A stretch of 64,000 nucleotides of DNA, from contig NZ_CP109901.1 in the NCBI RefSeq assembly GCF_033095805.1, positions 372,001-436,000 on the forward strand, given 5' to 3'. A model generated the notes under the pieces. It ran no database searches. It was not told the DNA's origin and saw only the letters and a list, made by a program, of their open reading frames with translations. The position numbers were made by a program, and so were the translations under genes. Positions 25,506-34,976 of the stretch are shown piece after piece. The stretch is from Serratia sp. UGAL515B_01 (lineage in GTDB: Bacteria; Pseudomonadota; Gammaproteobacteria; Enterobacterales; Enterobacteriaceae). Within the stretch, counting starts at the first letter, position 1. Each line of letters begins with the position of its first letter.

Positions 25506-26456
25506 TTAACTGGCTGAGCGACTTGAAATCTTGCAAATGTAGTCATACATACGTTGGGTATCGGCTAGTGAGCAGAGTCGAGTTCCCAGATTAAGCGTTG
25601 CCGCACTACCTGCCGCCACGCCGAAACGCACCATATCCACTAGATCTGCGCCAGTTGCCAATTTCAGTGCCATCGCGCCTACCATGCTATCCCCTGCGCC
25701 GACAGTGCTTATTTTCTTCACCGGAGGCGGGATTATTTGTACGCAGATATTACGGTCGACAGCAAGAGCGCCCTGTGGGCCGAGCGATACGACCACACGT
25801 TCTGCCCCACCTCGTTGCACCAATTCTTGTGCAGCAGTGCGCACATCATCGGGATCTGCCAATGTTTGCCCGAACAGCGCGGATAGCTCATTTTGATTGG
25901 GTTTTACCAACGCTAGCCCTCCCAAATTCAGGCAGGCCTGGAGAGCATCCCCAGAACTGTCAACGATACAGCGCAATCCCATTGCCTTTGCGTGCTTAAC
26001 CAAGCCCGTTAACCTTTCAAGCGTGGTACCTGGCGGCAAACTGCCACTGATCACCAGAATCGAACCCTGGGGGATCTTTTGTACCTTCATCACAAGTTGT
26101 TCAAATTCCGCATCACTGATCCGTGCGCCTGGCATAACAAAGCGAAACTGTTCACCGCTATTGTCTGCATGGACATGCAGGTTCTGCCGCGTCCAATCTT
26201 GAGTTTTCAGGGTTTCTGTCTGAATGCCTTGACGATCAAGTAACTCTTTCAAATGCTCGCCTGTCGGGCCGCCGATCGGAAAGATTGCACTGGCTTGCCC
26301 ACCAAGATAGACGATAGCCCGAGCGACGTTGATCCCACCACCGCCAGGTTCAAAAACGGGTACAGTGCAACGTAATTTACCTTCAGGGTAAATTTTTGCG
26401 GTGGTCGTTGCACTGTCTAGAGAGGGGGATAATGTTAAAGTAAAAATCTGAGTCAT
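25506..26456 (-). CDS. pfkB: 6-phosphofructokinase isozyme II (PfkB)
   Basis: ATP-dependent phosphorylation of fructose 6-phosphate in glycolysis; ribokinase/PfkB-family fold. The 316-residue sequence is very close to E. coli PfkB: LTLSPSLDSATTT, YPEGKLRCTVPVFEPGGGGI (with NVARA following), DWTRQNLHVHADNSGEQFRF, ILVISGSLPPG, LVKPNQNELSALFG and the anion-hole/catalytic STVGAGDSMVGA (Asp near residue 255). The start is ATG 26456, with AGAGGG about 11 bases upstream; an upstream TTG is too close to that site. It is a housekeeping-type gene and marks the right edge of the T6SS locus, convergent to tssL. Confidence 0.96.
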   Translation of the reverse strand: MTQIFTLTLSPSLDSATTTAKIYPEGKLRCTVPVFEPGGGGINVARAIVYLGGQASAIFPIGGPTGEHLKELLDRQGIQTETLKTQDWTRQNLHVHADNSGEQFRFVMPGARISDAEFEQLVMKVQKIPQGSILVISGSLPPGTTLERLTGLVKHAKAMGLRCIVDSSGDALQACLNLGGLALVKPNQNELSALFGQTLADPDDVRTAAQELVQRGGAERVVVSLGPQGALAVDRNICVQIIPPPVKKISTVGAGDSMVGAMALKLATGADLVDMVRFGVAAGSAATLNLGTRLCSLADTQRMYDYICKISSRSAS

Positions 26457-26948
26457 GATGGGCAAACCCTCTTATTTTGATTTTACTCTGTTGATTTGGT
26501 TGAAGAACAGATATCGGCAGGTAAGCCGATTGCTACTGTTAGGTATTCAACGTTTATTCAGGCTGGCTCTTTGTGGCATTCAAATCGGTTTCTGACTGGT
26601 TTGTACTGATAAATTGGCCACCTTTGCTACAGAGCTATCTGTACTCTTGGAAACCATGAGTCTCATTAATGAAGCCTATTCAGTAGGCCAGCATACTTAA
26701 CACATTCATCGGGCTTTAAGTATATACAAAACTATTTGCGTAGCACTGAAGGTTTTGTCTCTTTTTGCAGTAAGTAAGCTGTCCTCTATTGTATAAAAAA
26801 TACTGTCAACCGGAGTGTTGGTCCGTTTTCCCAGTACCCATCTTGGATGTTTAAGAGACCTTACAGCAGCATCAAGGGGCTCGAAAGTCGGTCAAGTATT
26901 CAATGTGTTGATTGTGTTGTAGATCACCCTGTTGACAGCGTGTATCGA
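26457..26948. other. Intergenic region between pfkB and the pilus locus
   Basis: About 490 bp without a gene. It must hold the pfkB promoter (minus strand). A 36-bp segment at 26569-26604 recurs with three mismatches at 33512-33547. It also resembles the interior of the 110-bp repeats of the pilin array, so it is probably a degraded copy of the same family. Confidence 0.5.
26569..26604. repeat. 36-bp dispersed repeat, copy A
   Basis: TTGTGGCATTCAAATCGG and the following bases match 33512-33547 at 33 of 36 positions. AAATCGGT..TGACTG.TTTG also resembles the inner part of the 110-bp palindromic repeat. Confidence 0.55.
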
Positions 26949-27056
26949 ATGGTGAAAGTTGATGTGGATTACCCGTTTTTTGAACAGGCTGAATCCGTTA
27001 AAAAACACGGTCTGGGAAAAGCCGGCCATCAGCGCTATCGGTGCCGCAAACAGTAA
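26949..27056 (+). pseudogene. IS1-type InsA N-terminal remnant
   Basis: A 35-codon frame reads MVKVDVDYPFFEQAESVKKH then GLGKAGHQRYRCRKQ and stops. VKKHGLGKAGHQRYRC is the conserved N-terminal zinc-finger region of IS1-type InsA proteins. The usual first CxxC pair has become Y and F here (DYPFFEQ), so even this fragment is degenerate. It ends exactly where the usher coding sequence begins, so an IS1-like insertion followed by deletion probably removed the usher 5' end. Confidence 0.78.
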
Positions 27057-29278
27057 TTGACAGCCTGAAAGACCGTCTTTTCAATCAGAATACTCGTATT
27101 GAGCTTTCTCCTGATGCGGAGCTGAATCTGGATCTTCGTTCGTTTGTTCTCACGCTGGACGTGAGTGAAAAAAGCCTGTCTACGGCCATCATTCCACGTC
27201 AAAGTGTTTTGGGCGCATCTTCGGTGCCGAATTTCGGCTCGGTACTCAACTACGATCTTGGTATATACAACAGCCAGGCAAAACAGGGGGATAACACCAC
27301 TAATAGTTATCTGAGTCTTGATAATACCTTTGGCATTGCTGAACATCACTTTAACGTGAATGGCTCCTTCTATGGTATTGGGAACGCCCAGCAAACTACG
27401 GAGCTTTATCGGGCAATGTATGAGCGGGATATTAACGGGCATCGCCTGGCATTAGGCATGGTTGATACCTGGAATCTACAGTCGATTGGCAGTATTTCGG
27501 CACTAAATAGCAGTAAGGTCTATGGCCTGACTTACGGTAACAAATCCTCCACGCGGATCCATCATAACCAGTATTCGTTGACGCCAATCACCGTCTTTTT
27601 ACCCAGTGCAGGGGAAGTGCACATTTACCGCCAAGGGCGCCTGTTGAACATTCAGAACTTCCCTATGGGGAGCTTTGAAGTAGATACCAGCCGTTTGCCA
27701 TTTGGTATTTATGATGTTGATGTTGATGTCGAGGTGGTGATTGACGGTAAAGTCCATTCACGGATGCGTCAGACCATCAACAAAGCTTTTTCCGGCAGTA
27801 ATATTCAGGCTAATCAAACCAGTTGGCAGCTCTACGGCGGCTATATGGATTACGATAAGCGCAGCTACCGCATCAACGACGCCAACGTTATCAATGGTAC
27901 TCGCCAGACTTACCTGGCTGGAGGCGCGGCTGCGGTGTCGATACCGGAAATACTTAAGGTCACTTCCGTACCGGTAATTTTAGGGTTAGCGGTGCAAACC
28001 TCCAGCTACACCTTTGATCGTCATGTGGTGAACGAAACCTCTGTGAATCTGAGCGTGAACCAATCTGCCACTCTGGGTTGGCAAGGGCTTATTTCACAAG
28101 GTGGGCGCTATCGTAATATTTTCAGCATCAGTACGTTACTGCCGGGAGGGTTCGGTTCGTTGTGGGCCAACCGTGAGAAAAGTCACATTGGCGATAGCCT
28201 GCCTGTCTACGAGTCAGATACCTATTCGTATGGTGGCACTTTTAGCCTGAACCGGTTATTTGAGCGCGGAGGGCAAATCACACTGAGCCGTACCGTAGAT
28301 AAACGCGATCGCAGCAAATCGAACAACCTTGAATATTCAACGGCACTGTTTTCCGGACGCTACGGTTCGGTGAATCTTCGCGCGGGCATACAGCGTTATC
28401 AGTACGATTACCAGTCAAACAGTATCAATCAGCGCTATATCGCGTTGGACTTCTCGTTACCCCTGGCGGCCTGGCTGAGTACCGGTGTCTCTTCGAGCAA
28501 TGGTAACGTGCGTGCCAATCTGGCAGCGAACAAAAACTTTGAAAATTCGGCTATCACCTCTGCGGGCTTCAATCTGGCGAAGCTGGTTAAAGATAAGTAC
28601 AACGGTGAAAGTGACTATTCCGCTTCTGGCTACGCTGCATTTGATACCAAATACAGTACGGGCACGCTCACCCTTTCACGACCCGATAACAACCACCTCA
28701 ACGGTAATCTCACCGCTCGAGGTTCTGTCGCCTACAGCGATAAAAAATTCGCTGCCAGCGGTATTCAAGAGAAGTCTGGTGTGATTGTGAAAACCAATAT
28801 CCTTGACAATGCGGTGCTTTCCGCACAGGTCAATGGCCGTAATTATCGCCTGAGCGGCGCTGATAACTTTATTCCGCTACCACCTTATGCCCAATATAAG
28901 GTTGAACTGATGAATGATAAAAACTCGATGGACAGTTTTGACATCGTGAAAGGGCGAACCCGTAATGTCACGCTCTATCCAGGGAACATTGCCGTTTATG
29001 AACCAGAAGTCAAGCAGTTGGTCACGGTGTTCGGCCGAATGACGACCGAGAATGGCCAGGCGCTGGCTAATGCAGCAGTACGCAACCACATCGGAAAAAC
29101 AACCACGGATGCGCAGGGGGCCTTCTCTATGGATGTCGATAAGCGTTTCCCAAGCGTTTCGTTAACTACCGAGGATAACGGGATTTGTGAGGTGGATCTC
29201 GACCTGGGCAAAGCCCGGGGTGTGAAGTGGGTCGGTGATGTGGTCTGTAAGCCGCAGACCGTCTTGGCACAACGATAA
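27041..29278 (+). pseudogene. CS1-type (TcfC/CooC) pilus usher, 5'-truncated
   Basis: The open frame of 745 codons encodes most of an outer-membrane usher of the alternate chaperone-usher class: FGSVLNYDLGIYNSQ, LALGMVDTWNLQSIG, PITVFLPSAGEVHIYRQG, NFPMGSFEVDTSRLPFGIYD, the TcfC E-set region, barrel repeats, and a C-terminal carboxypeptidase-like fold (VTVFGRMTTENGQALANAAV). There is no signal peptide. The frame starts at GTG 27041 inside the IS1 remnant, and roughly 100 or more N-terminal residues expected for the family are missing. Without a signal peptide it cannot reach the outer membrane, so it is called a pseudogene although the rest is intact. The tip adhesin gene follows after 18 bp. 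Confidence 0.85.
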
Positions 29279-29296
29279 CAACAGGGGGATTAAACG

Positions 29297-30888
29297 ATGA
29301 AACCGCGCAATTTTATCATATTAGCTGTGGGTTTACTTTTGGCTTCATTCACCATTCAGGCTGCTAACGTGAAGAACCAGTATTTATTTGTCGAGAATCA
29401 GATTGATGGCGAGTACTTCGTTACGCCGCTGACGCTTGACCCTCGCTTTACCGGTGCCAACATGTTTACTAAATATGCGTCGAACAGGCAACTCAGCTTG
29501 GGTTATATGGGTGCTTTTGGCCTTATGGCGCTTAATTCCTTTGCTGATATCTGGCTGGAAGACTCGCCGATAGATCGGCCTTTCGTCGGTGATCGCTGCT
29601 GGCGAAGCGAAAAAACCTGTCCGGCAGATGGCTATCTGCCGGGCTACATAGGTAAAAACGGTGTTTACCACATAAAAGTAAGCACTTGGTTGGGCGAGGC
29701 GGGATTCCCTCGTGGCGTATTCTCTAACTCAGCCTATGAGTATTTTAGAAATGTCCCCGTGGGCGCGGTGAATGTCTATAAGTACCACTATTGTTACACG
29801 ACCAAAGATTATGTCCTGCCGCCGGGCAAAGTTGTGTCTCGGTGGGGGGAACGCAGGGAAACGATCAATTCACCATCACTAAAGCGGGCGACTTAAAGCT
29901 TGAATCATCAAACGCGCTGGAAGAGATTTTTATCGACAGTAATGGCAACCCGGTTATTGGATTAGGCTCACATTTTTGTACCGTAGGCTACATTGGTGCG
30001 CAATCCGGGGCTATCTGTAGACTGGTGAATTACTCGTTGGAGGGAACGATGATTGCGCCAGTGCGTGTAAATTTGAGGGTCAATACGGCTGCACTAGGGT
30101 TCACTCCTGCCGCAAACACGATACGGCTCAGCCCAGACGGTGCTAACAATTGGGTGTCCTACAGCTCAACCACGCAGGCCTCAAGGCTATTCAAAACAGG
30201 TGATGGGGGTATTTATGTGTTCTTTTCCCAGACATTCTTGAAGAATCTGATCGATCGTGGTGTTGATTTGGCTCACAGCCAGGATTTTTTCACTTTCCTA
30301 TTTACCAGCCTTTCAGCTCCGCAGTCGGGGTATTACGAGTTCACCCCTTCGAACACCATTATTATCCACCCGCGCGATTATGGTATCAGCATCGTTTCCA
30401 AGGATTTGGTTGCCAAGCCTGTGCGCGAAGGAAAGGTGGGGGAAAAGGAGCCACCGATTGTTTTCGATTATACCGTGACCACAAGCGGGCCGAGGCAGGC
30501 CGATGTGATTGCTGCACAGGTTTCCGGCCCGATGGAGATAGTCAATCAGCGTCCGTACTGTATATTTTCCTCCAGCGATGGCAAGTTCCGTGTTCCGTTC
30601 TCCGCCTATCTGGCTTATACCGATAGCAGTGGGAAAACCGTCCGTTCGCGCAATAGTTGTGATAACTCGACTATCAGCCTGAATCCGGCGCGCTGGGTGG
30701 AATCAACCTGGCCCGACCCCTATCAGAATGATGGCAGTTTTTATCGCACCGACTTATCGCTCACTTTCCCGATGAATGAACCGCAATCGATGCGGACTCT
30801 GGATGGACAGGACTGGATGGGCATGGTGAGCGCCTCTGGTGAGGTGCGGGTTACGGCCATCTGGACAGGCGTAGATATTAAGAAATGA
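29297..30888 (+). pseudogene. CS1-type pilus tip adhesin (CooD/CfaE-like), frameshifted
   Basis: The first frame (29297-29896) has signal peptide MKPRNFIILAVGLLLASFTI and reads correctly to YHYCYTTKDYVLPPG, after which it becomes nonsense. The homologous sequence continues in another frame from GQSCVSVGGTQGNDQFTITK to the stop at 30888, including FTPSNTIIIHPRDYGISIVSK and DWMGMVSASGEVRVTAIW, the conserved C-terminal donor-accepting domain of CfaE/CblD-type minor pilins. The shift lies at the GGG run at 29824-29826; one extra base there would restore a protein of about 530 residues. There is no slippery heptamer, so programmed frameshifting is unlikely. A sequencing error cannot be excluded. 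Confidence 0.82.
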
Positions 30889-31784
30889 TTATGATGATTT
30901 CAGGCGATTCTCGTCAATTGCCCAAGGCGCCGAGGCTGCCTCCAAAAACCGTCATCAAGATGGAAAGTGGAAGGTATCGAGGGCGTAACGTAGAACACGG
31001 GCTTTGTGCGCTTGCCCCTTTAGGTAGGGGATACTGGGGGGCACGACCACGTTACTTGTCGTTTCTGCGGCCGGCAAAATCTTGCGGTATATACACCATT
31101 AAGGCGTATGGTCTGGTTTTGTGGCTGGTGGCACTTATGCTCGCGTTTCCGGCACAGGCGATTTATCTCTCTTCCGGCGTGTTTACGCTGGAGAGCGGCA
31201 AGCGTTTCTTATCGCGCCAGTTTGTGAATAATACTCAAAGTACCAATCTGTACGTCATTAATGCTTACCGGATTAATAAGCCGGGGGTCGATGAGCGCCC
31301 TTTGCCGGTGGAGCATGGCTAGATACTATACACGCCACTGAAGAAAATCGTGGAACCTGGCGGTTGGGAATATTTTAAAATCCTCTATCGTGGGGCAGCT
31401 GATGAGCGAGAACGTTATTATCGTATCGTCATTAAAGAGATCCCTGCCAATGCGATTTCCATACCGAATCAAAGCAAAATGCCTCTGATTTCACCCACGG
31501 TAGCGCTTGACACCATTCTGGTGATTAGGCCGCGTAAGATGCATTTCACTTATCAATATGATCCACAGTCTGGGGTGCTGAAAAATACCGGTAATAGCTA
31601 TTTCCGCGTGATGATCCACCAGAGTTGTCTGGCCGAAGATGACACGGCCAAGGTGTTTAATCTGCTGCCAGGGGAAAGCTATACCGGAGCGGACCTGCGC
31701 GGACAGCATCGCAAGTTCATTATTGCGCTCGACAAGTATATCCGTCTGGGGAAACAGTGTTTCGAATCTATTCCCTCTTCTTAG
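30885..31784 (+). pseudogene. CS1-type pilus periplasmic chaperone, interrupted by an in-frame amber stop
   Basis: A single reading frame carries the signal sequence YGLVLWLVALMLAFPAQA, then the chaperone start IYLSSGVFTLESGKRFLSRQ and FVNNTQSTNLYVINAYRINK. It is cut by TAG at 31320-31322 and continues in the same frame with ILYTPLKKIVEPGGWEYFKI through PRKMHFTYQYDPQSG to the stop at 31784. The context ..EHG-stop-ILYTP suggests a single change of a sense codon such as GAG. The frame opens at ATG 30885 overlapping the adhesin stop (ATGA), but about 70 residues precede the signal sequence and look non-native, so the true start is uncertain. It resembles CooB/CblB-type chaperones. With this gene the whole pilus operon is inactive. 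Confidence 0.78.
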
Positions 31785-31804
31785 AGCCTATCCCGGTAGG
31801 CTCT
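31783..31804 (+). terminator. Hairpin at the end of the pilus operon
   Basis: AGAGCCTA (31783-31790) pairs with TAGGCTCT (31797-31804) around TCCCGG. It begins within the chaperone stop codon. Only a weak T content follows, so it is a probable but imperfect terminator. Confidence 0.55.
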
Positions 31805-31833
31805 GTTAACTCCCTGCCAGGGGTACTCATGTG

Positions 31834-31855
31834 TAATTGAAGGACACGGCCTAGA
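31834..31855 (-). repeat. CTAGGCTGTGTCC-like element end (copy 2)
   Basis: Read on the minus strand: TCTAGGCCGTGTCCTTCAAT. The TAG is the stop codon of the oxidoreductase gene. Confidence 0.5.
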
Positions 31856-33164
31856 TTTCCCTGCGCCCCAGGTAGCGCTCTTTCAATAGCGATGCAGCGA
31901 TAGCGATATCAAGGATCGGGGAGGGAGGTAGATAGTTTGCCTTGCCAAGTTCCTGCATTGCACCGATCAGCGGGTGATCCTGGCCCAATGCAAAGTCTGC
32001 CAGCAGCGTCCCGGCGACGGTCTGCTTGGAGACTCCAGCACCATTGCATCCACCTGCAGTGTAGATATTTTTACTCAACGCGCCCCAAACTGGTGCCCCG
32101 TTCCTGGTCACGCTGATGGTGCCTGACCAGGTCCGAGTGAGGGGAACGTCCCCCAGTTGCGGGTAAATTTTCTGGAAAAGCCGTTGGTGTAACTGGGTTG
32201 CCTGATAGGTCTGCACAGCCGTGACCCTGCCATTCAATGCTGCTGCAACATGTTGACGTATCAGGAAACGGTGATCCTGGGTATAACGTAATGTTGCTCC
32301 GGCAATTGCATTGACCGGTGTTAACCCCCAACTGCTCATCGCGGGGAGTCTCTTACGCTGCTCCTCGGTCAATGGTGCAGTAATGCTGGCAAAGGTGGCC
32401 ATAGCCGCCTGTTTGCTAGTCACTGGGGCAAGCTCCCTGGAAAGGGCATTGGTGGCCAGCATGATATTGGCCGCTTTAATCGTGCCATAAGGCGTTACCA
32501 CTTGTGCTATAGCACCTGGCAGGATCTTTAGTACCGGCGTGTTATTATGAACCGTCACATTCTCTGGCAGACTATTCGCCAGTGCGTTAATCAATTTGGC
32601 AGGATTAACCAGGATTGTGCTGGGAGTATAAATACCTTTATGGTAAAAGCGCGTTCCTAGTTTTTGATATAGTGATTCTTTTTCTAATATTTGATACGGC
32701 TCATTCATAGTATCGAGATTGTCAGTATATTCTTTCAATACACGTTCTTGGGTAGTATCAACCTGGCAGTGATATTTACCGACATTCTCCCATTCACATT
32801 CGATATCTTGTTGCTCAATCACAGTTGTTAATTGATTGATCCCTTCTTGTAATAAAGAACGATAAGACTGAGCTTTTTTTAGCTCTGCTGTGGAACTGCC
32901 AATATTATGGGGTAACCCGATAATAAACCCTGAATTTCTTGCCGATGAACTCTCTGCTGCACAAGCTGCATCAATGACGATAATCTTCAGATTTCGATCA
33001 TGACTTGCTAGCCGTCTGGCAAAGGAAACCCCGGTAAATCCTGAACCTACCACTACCCAGTCAGCCTGGTTATCCCCCACAAGTGTTGGGTAAGCTGCGG
33101 GTAACATATCTTCTTGTAACCAGCCATTCTGGTTTTGATTTAACGGCACTGATGCGTACTTCAA
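31851..33164 (-). CDS. FAD-dependent oxidoreductase (DAO family)
   Basis: A 437-residue flavoprotein of the D-amino-acid oxidase/PuuB-like class. The dinucleotide-binding motif VVVGSGFTGVSFARRL is at about residues 37-52, with the ribose-binding acid in IIVIDAACAAES. The substrate-side blocks SSARNSGFIIGLPHNIGS and the C-terminal FAD motif IYTAGGCNGAGVSKQTVAGT are clear. Related enzymes oxidise amines or amino acids (for example gamma-glutamylputrescine); the substrate here cannot be read from sequence. No signal peptide is seen. It is transcribed alone. The nearby membrane protein and amidohydrolase are divergent and may or may not be functionally linked. Confidence 0.85.
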   Translation of the reverse strand: MKYASVPLNQNQNGWLQEDMLPAAYPTLVGDNQADWVVVGSGFTGVSFARRLASHDRNLKIIVIDAACAAESSSARNSGFIIGLPHNIGSSTAELKKAQSYRSLLQEGINQLTTVIEQQDIECEWENVGKYHCQVDTTQERVLKEYTDNLDTMNEPYQILEKESLYQKLGTRFYHKGIYTPSTILVNPAKLINALANSLPENVTVHNNTPVLKILPGAIAQVVTPYGTIKAANIMLATNALSRELAPVTSKQAAMATFASITAPLTEEQRKRLPAMSSWGLTPVNAIAGATLRYTQDHRFLIRQHVAAALNGRVTAVQTYQATQLHQRLFQKIYPQLGDVPLTRTWSGTISVTRNGAPVWGALSKNIYTAGGCNGAGVSKQTVAGTLLADFALGQDHPLIGAMQELGKANYLPPSPILDIAIAASLLKERYLGRREI

Positions 33165-33454
33165 ATCTAACGTCCTTTTAAAAGTTTTACTCTAAAGGTG
33201 AACCTGAAAGGGTTATAAAGCTTTTGACCAGAATGAACCAGTAGATTCATTCAATGGTGAAAATTTTCAATTTAACTACCCGCCATCTCATGATGTGCTG
33301 AATATTATTCTGTTATTTTTGCAAATGTATGTTTAGTATCAAAATATACCTGTTGTCGTGCTATCGGGTGCGTTATTCGCTGCTTATTGGGTCCACCAAA
33401 CGGTACGACTCACACTTGGCTTGCGCTCAAATGTCCGCCAGTGGTAGGCGCATG

Positions 33455-33477
33455 AAGTTAAGGGACATAGCCTAGAA
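33455..33477 (-). repeat. CTAGGCTGTGTCC-like element end (copy 3)
   Basis: Read on the minus strand: TTCTAGGCTATGTCCCTTAA. It is nearly identical to the plus-strand copy at 36156-36177, so the two are inverted around the membrane protein and amidohydrolase genes. Confidence 0.6.
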
Positions 33478-33511
33478 GTCACACTTTTGTGATTTTCCCT
33501 TCGGGCTGCCG

Positions 33512-33547
33512 CTTTGTGGCATTCAAATTGGTTCCTGACTGATTTGT
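33512..33547. repeat. 36-bp dispersed repeat, copy B
   Basis: TTGTGGCATTCAAATTGG and the following bases match 26569-26604 with three differences. Confidence 0.55.
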
Positions 33548-33628
33548 CGTTCAGTTTCCGCATTCATGTAGCTCGAATTATTTAGGGCATAAATGAATGG
33601 CTGAGAAATACAAAAAAGGAATTTTTCT

Positions 33629-34849
33629 ATGTCACAGATGTTAGCACTTTTGATTGTCATGGCAATTTTGTACTTTGGGGATGCCGTATCCGTGCGAACC
33701 AGAGCATGGATACCTTCTGTATTTGTTTGCGCAGTGCTGTTTCTGTTGGGGTACTGGACGTTCTTCCCGAAAGATATTGTCAGTGTTGCTGGCATCACGC
33801 CGGTGGTTGCCGGGATGTTGATGTATCTGCTTATCACCAATATGGGGACATTGCTTTCTGTGTCGGAACTGATGCGGCAATGGAAGACGATTATTATTTC
33901 GCTGGCGGGCGTGTGCGGCATTACCGTAGCCGTGTTTGCTGCCTGTATGCTGTTATTTGATATGAATACGGCCATTGTCACCGTTCCTCCGTTGGTTGGT
34001 GGGATTGTATCTGCGATTATCATGTCGAAAGGGGCTGCAAGTGCTGGGCTGGTTGATCTCTCTGTTTTTGCCATCCTGCTCTATGTCATGCAAGGCTTTG
34101 CCGGTTACCCGCTGACTGCCATTATGTTGCAACGGGAAGGTAAACGCGTTCTGCAAAAATATCGCCAAGGTGAATGGCGCGAGTCGGTGGCGCAGCTTCC
34201 CGAAGATAAGGAGGAAACCACGATCGCGGCTGAAGAAAAAATGCCGCGCATGTTTAACTCCATCCCTGCTCAATATAACACCAGCTATTTCAAGTTCCTG
34301 CGTTTGGCGTTGGTGGCCTATCTTGCCTATCTGGCATCACATTGGCTCGCACCGGTGATAACCATCAGTCCATTCGTACTCTGTCTGCTGTTTGGGGTGG
34401 TGGCGGCCACACTTGGCTTTCTCGAGAAACACCCCCTGCAGAAAGCCAATGGTTTTGGTTTCGCAGTGATGGGGTTGATGCTATTCATCTTTGATACGCT
34501 GAATAGGGCAACGCCGGAAATGTTGCTACGGCTGGTATACCCGATGGTTGTCCTGATTATCGTCGCGGTAGTGGGAATGTTTGTTATCTCATGGCTAGTG
34601 GGGAGGCTACTGGGCGTTAGTATGGAAATGGCGTTTGCCATCTCCCTGACGGCAATGTATGGATTTCCAGCAGATTACATTATTACTCAGGAAGCGATTA
34701 GCGCGCTTACCGAGGACGACAAAGAGCGTGAGATCCTGACACACCATATGCTTGCACCGATGCTAGTCGGCGGTTTTATTTCAGTCACTATGGTTTCCGT
34801 CGTGTTGGCGGGGATCATGGTGGGCTATATCACCCCCATTTCAGGATAA
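33629..34849 (+). CDS. Polytopic inner-membrane protein, probable transporter
   Basis: A 406-residue protein with about 11 hydrophobic segments. Examples are MLALLIVMAILYFGD, IPSVFVCAVLFLLGYWTFF, IISLAGVCGITVAVFAACML and, after a polar loop at about residues 170-225, FLRLALVAYLAYLASHWLAP, VLIIVAVVGMFVISWLVG and GGFISVTMVSVVLAGIMVGY. Glycine-rich VPPLVGGIVSAIIMSKGA and FGFAVMGLMLF resemble the pore-forming segments of GltS-like carriers, but I do not recognise the exact family. Ribosome site AAAGGA precedes ATG 33629. The M20 amidohydrolase gene follows 127 bp downstream on the same strand, so import of an acylated amino acid or peptide for hydrolysis is a reasonable inference. Confidence 0.8.
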   Translation: MSQMLALLIVMAILYFGDAVSVRTRAWIPSVFVCAVLFLLGYWTFFPKDIVSVAGITPVVAGMLMYLLITNMGTLLSVSELMRQWKTIIISLAGVCGITVAVFAACMLLFDMNTAIVTVPPLVGGIVSAIIMSKGAASAGLVDLSVFAILLYVMQGFAGYPLTAIMLQREGKRVLQKYRQGEWRESVAQLPEDKEETTIAAEEKMPRMFNSIPAQYNTSYFKFLRLALVAYLAYLASHWLAPVITISPFVLCLLFGVVAATLGFLEKHPLQKANGFGFAVMGLMLFIFDTLNRATPEMLLRLVYPMVVLIIVAVVGMFVISWLVGRLLGVSMEMAFAISLTAMYGFPADYIITQEAISALTEDDKEREILTHHMLAPMLVGGFISVTMVSVVLAGIMVGYITPISG

Positions 34850-34976
34850 ACCATGACTTATGCGGATACAGGGTGCATTCAACAGCATCTTGAGAAAATC
34901 GCTTAGGCAGTGCCTTTTTAAAAGGCGACTGATGTCACTTTTCAAACAGTAAATGAAATCACGGAGGCAACCTGTT

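Larger units (their letters stand above)
33165..33628. other. Divergent intergenic region with repeat fragments
   Basis: It separates the minus-strand oxidoreductase from the plus-strand membrane protein and must carry both promoters. It contains a CTAGGCTATGTCC-type end at 33455-33477 and a copy of the 36-bp dispersed repeat at 33512-33547. Both suggest mobile-element debris between these genes. Confidence 0.5.

Noticed and set aside
29791..29850. Programmed ribosomal frameshift in the tip adhesin
   Set aside because: There is no slippery heptamer or downstream pseudoknot, and the operon has two other disabling lesions; simple mutation or sequencing error is more likely.
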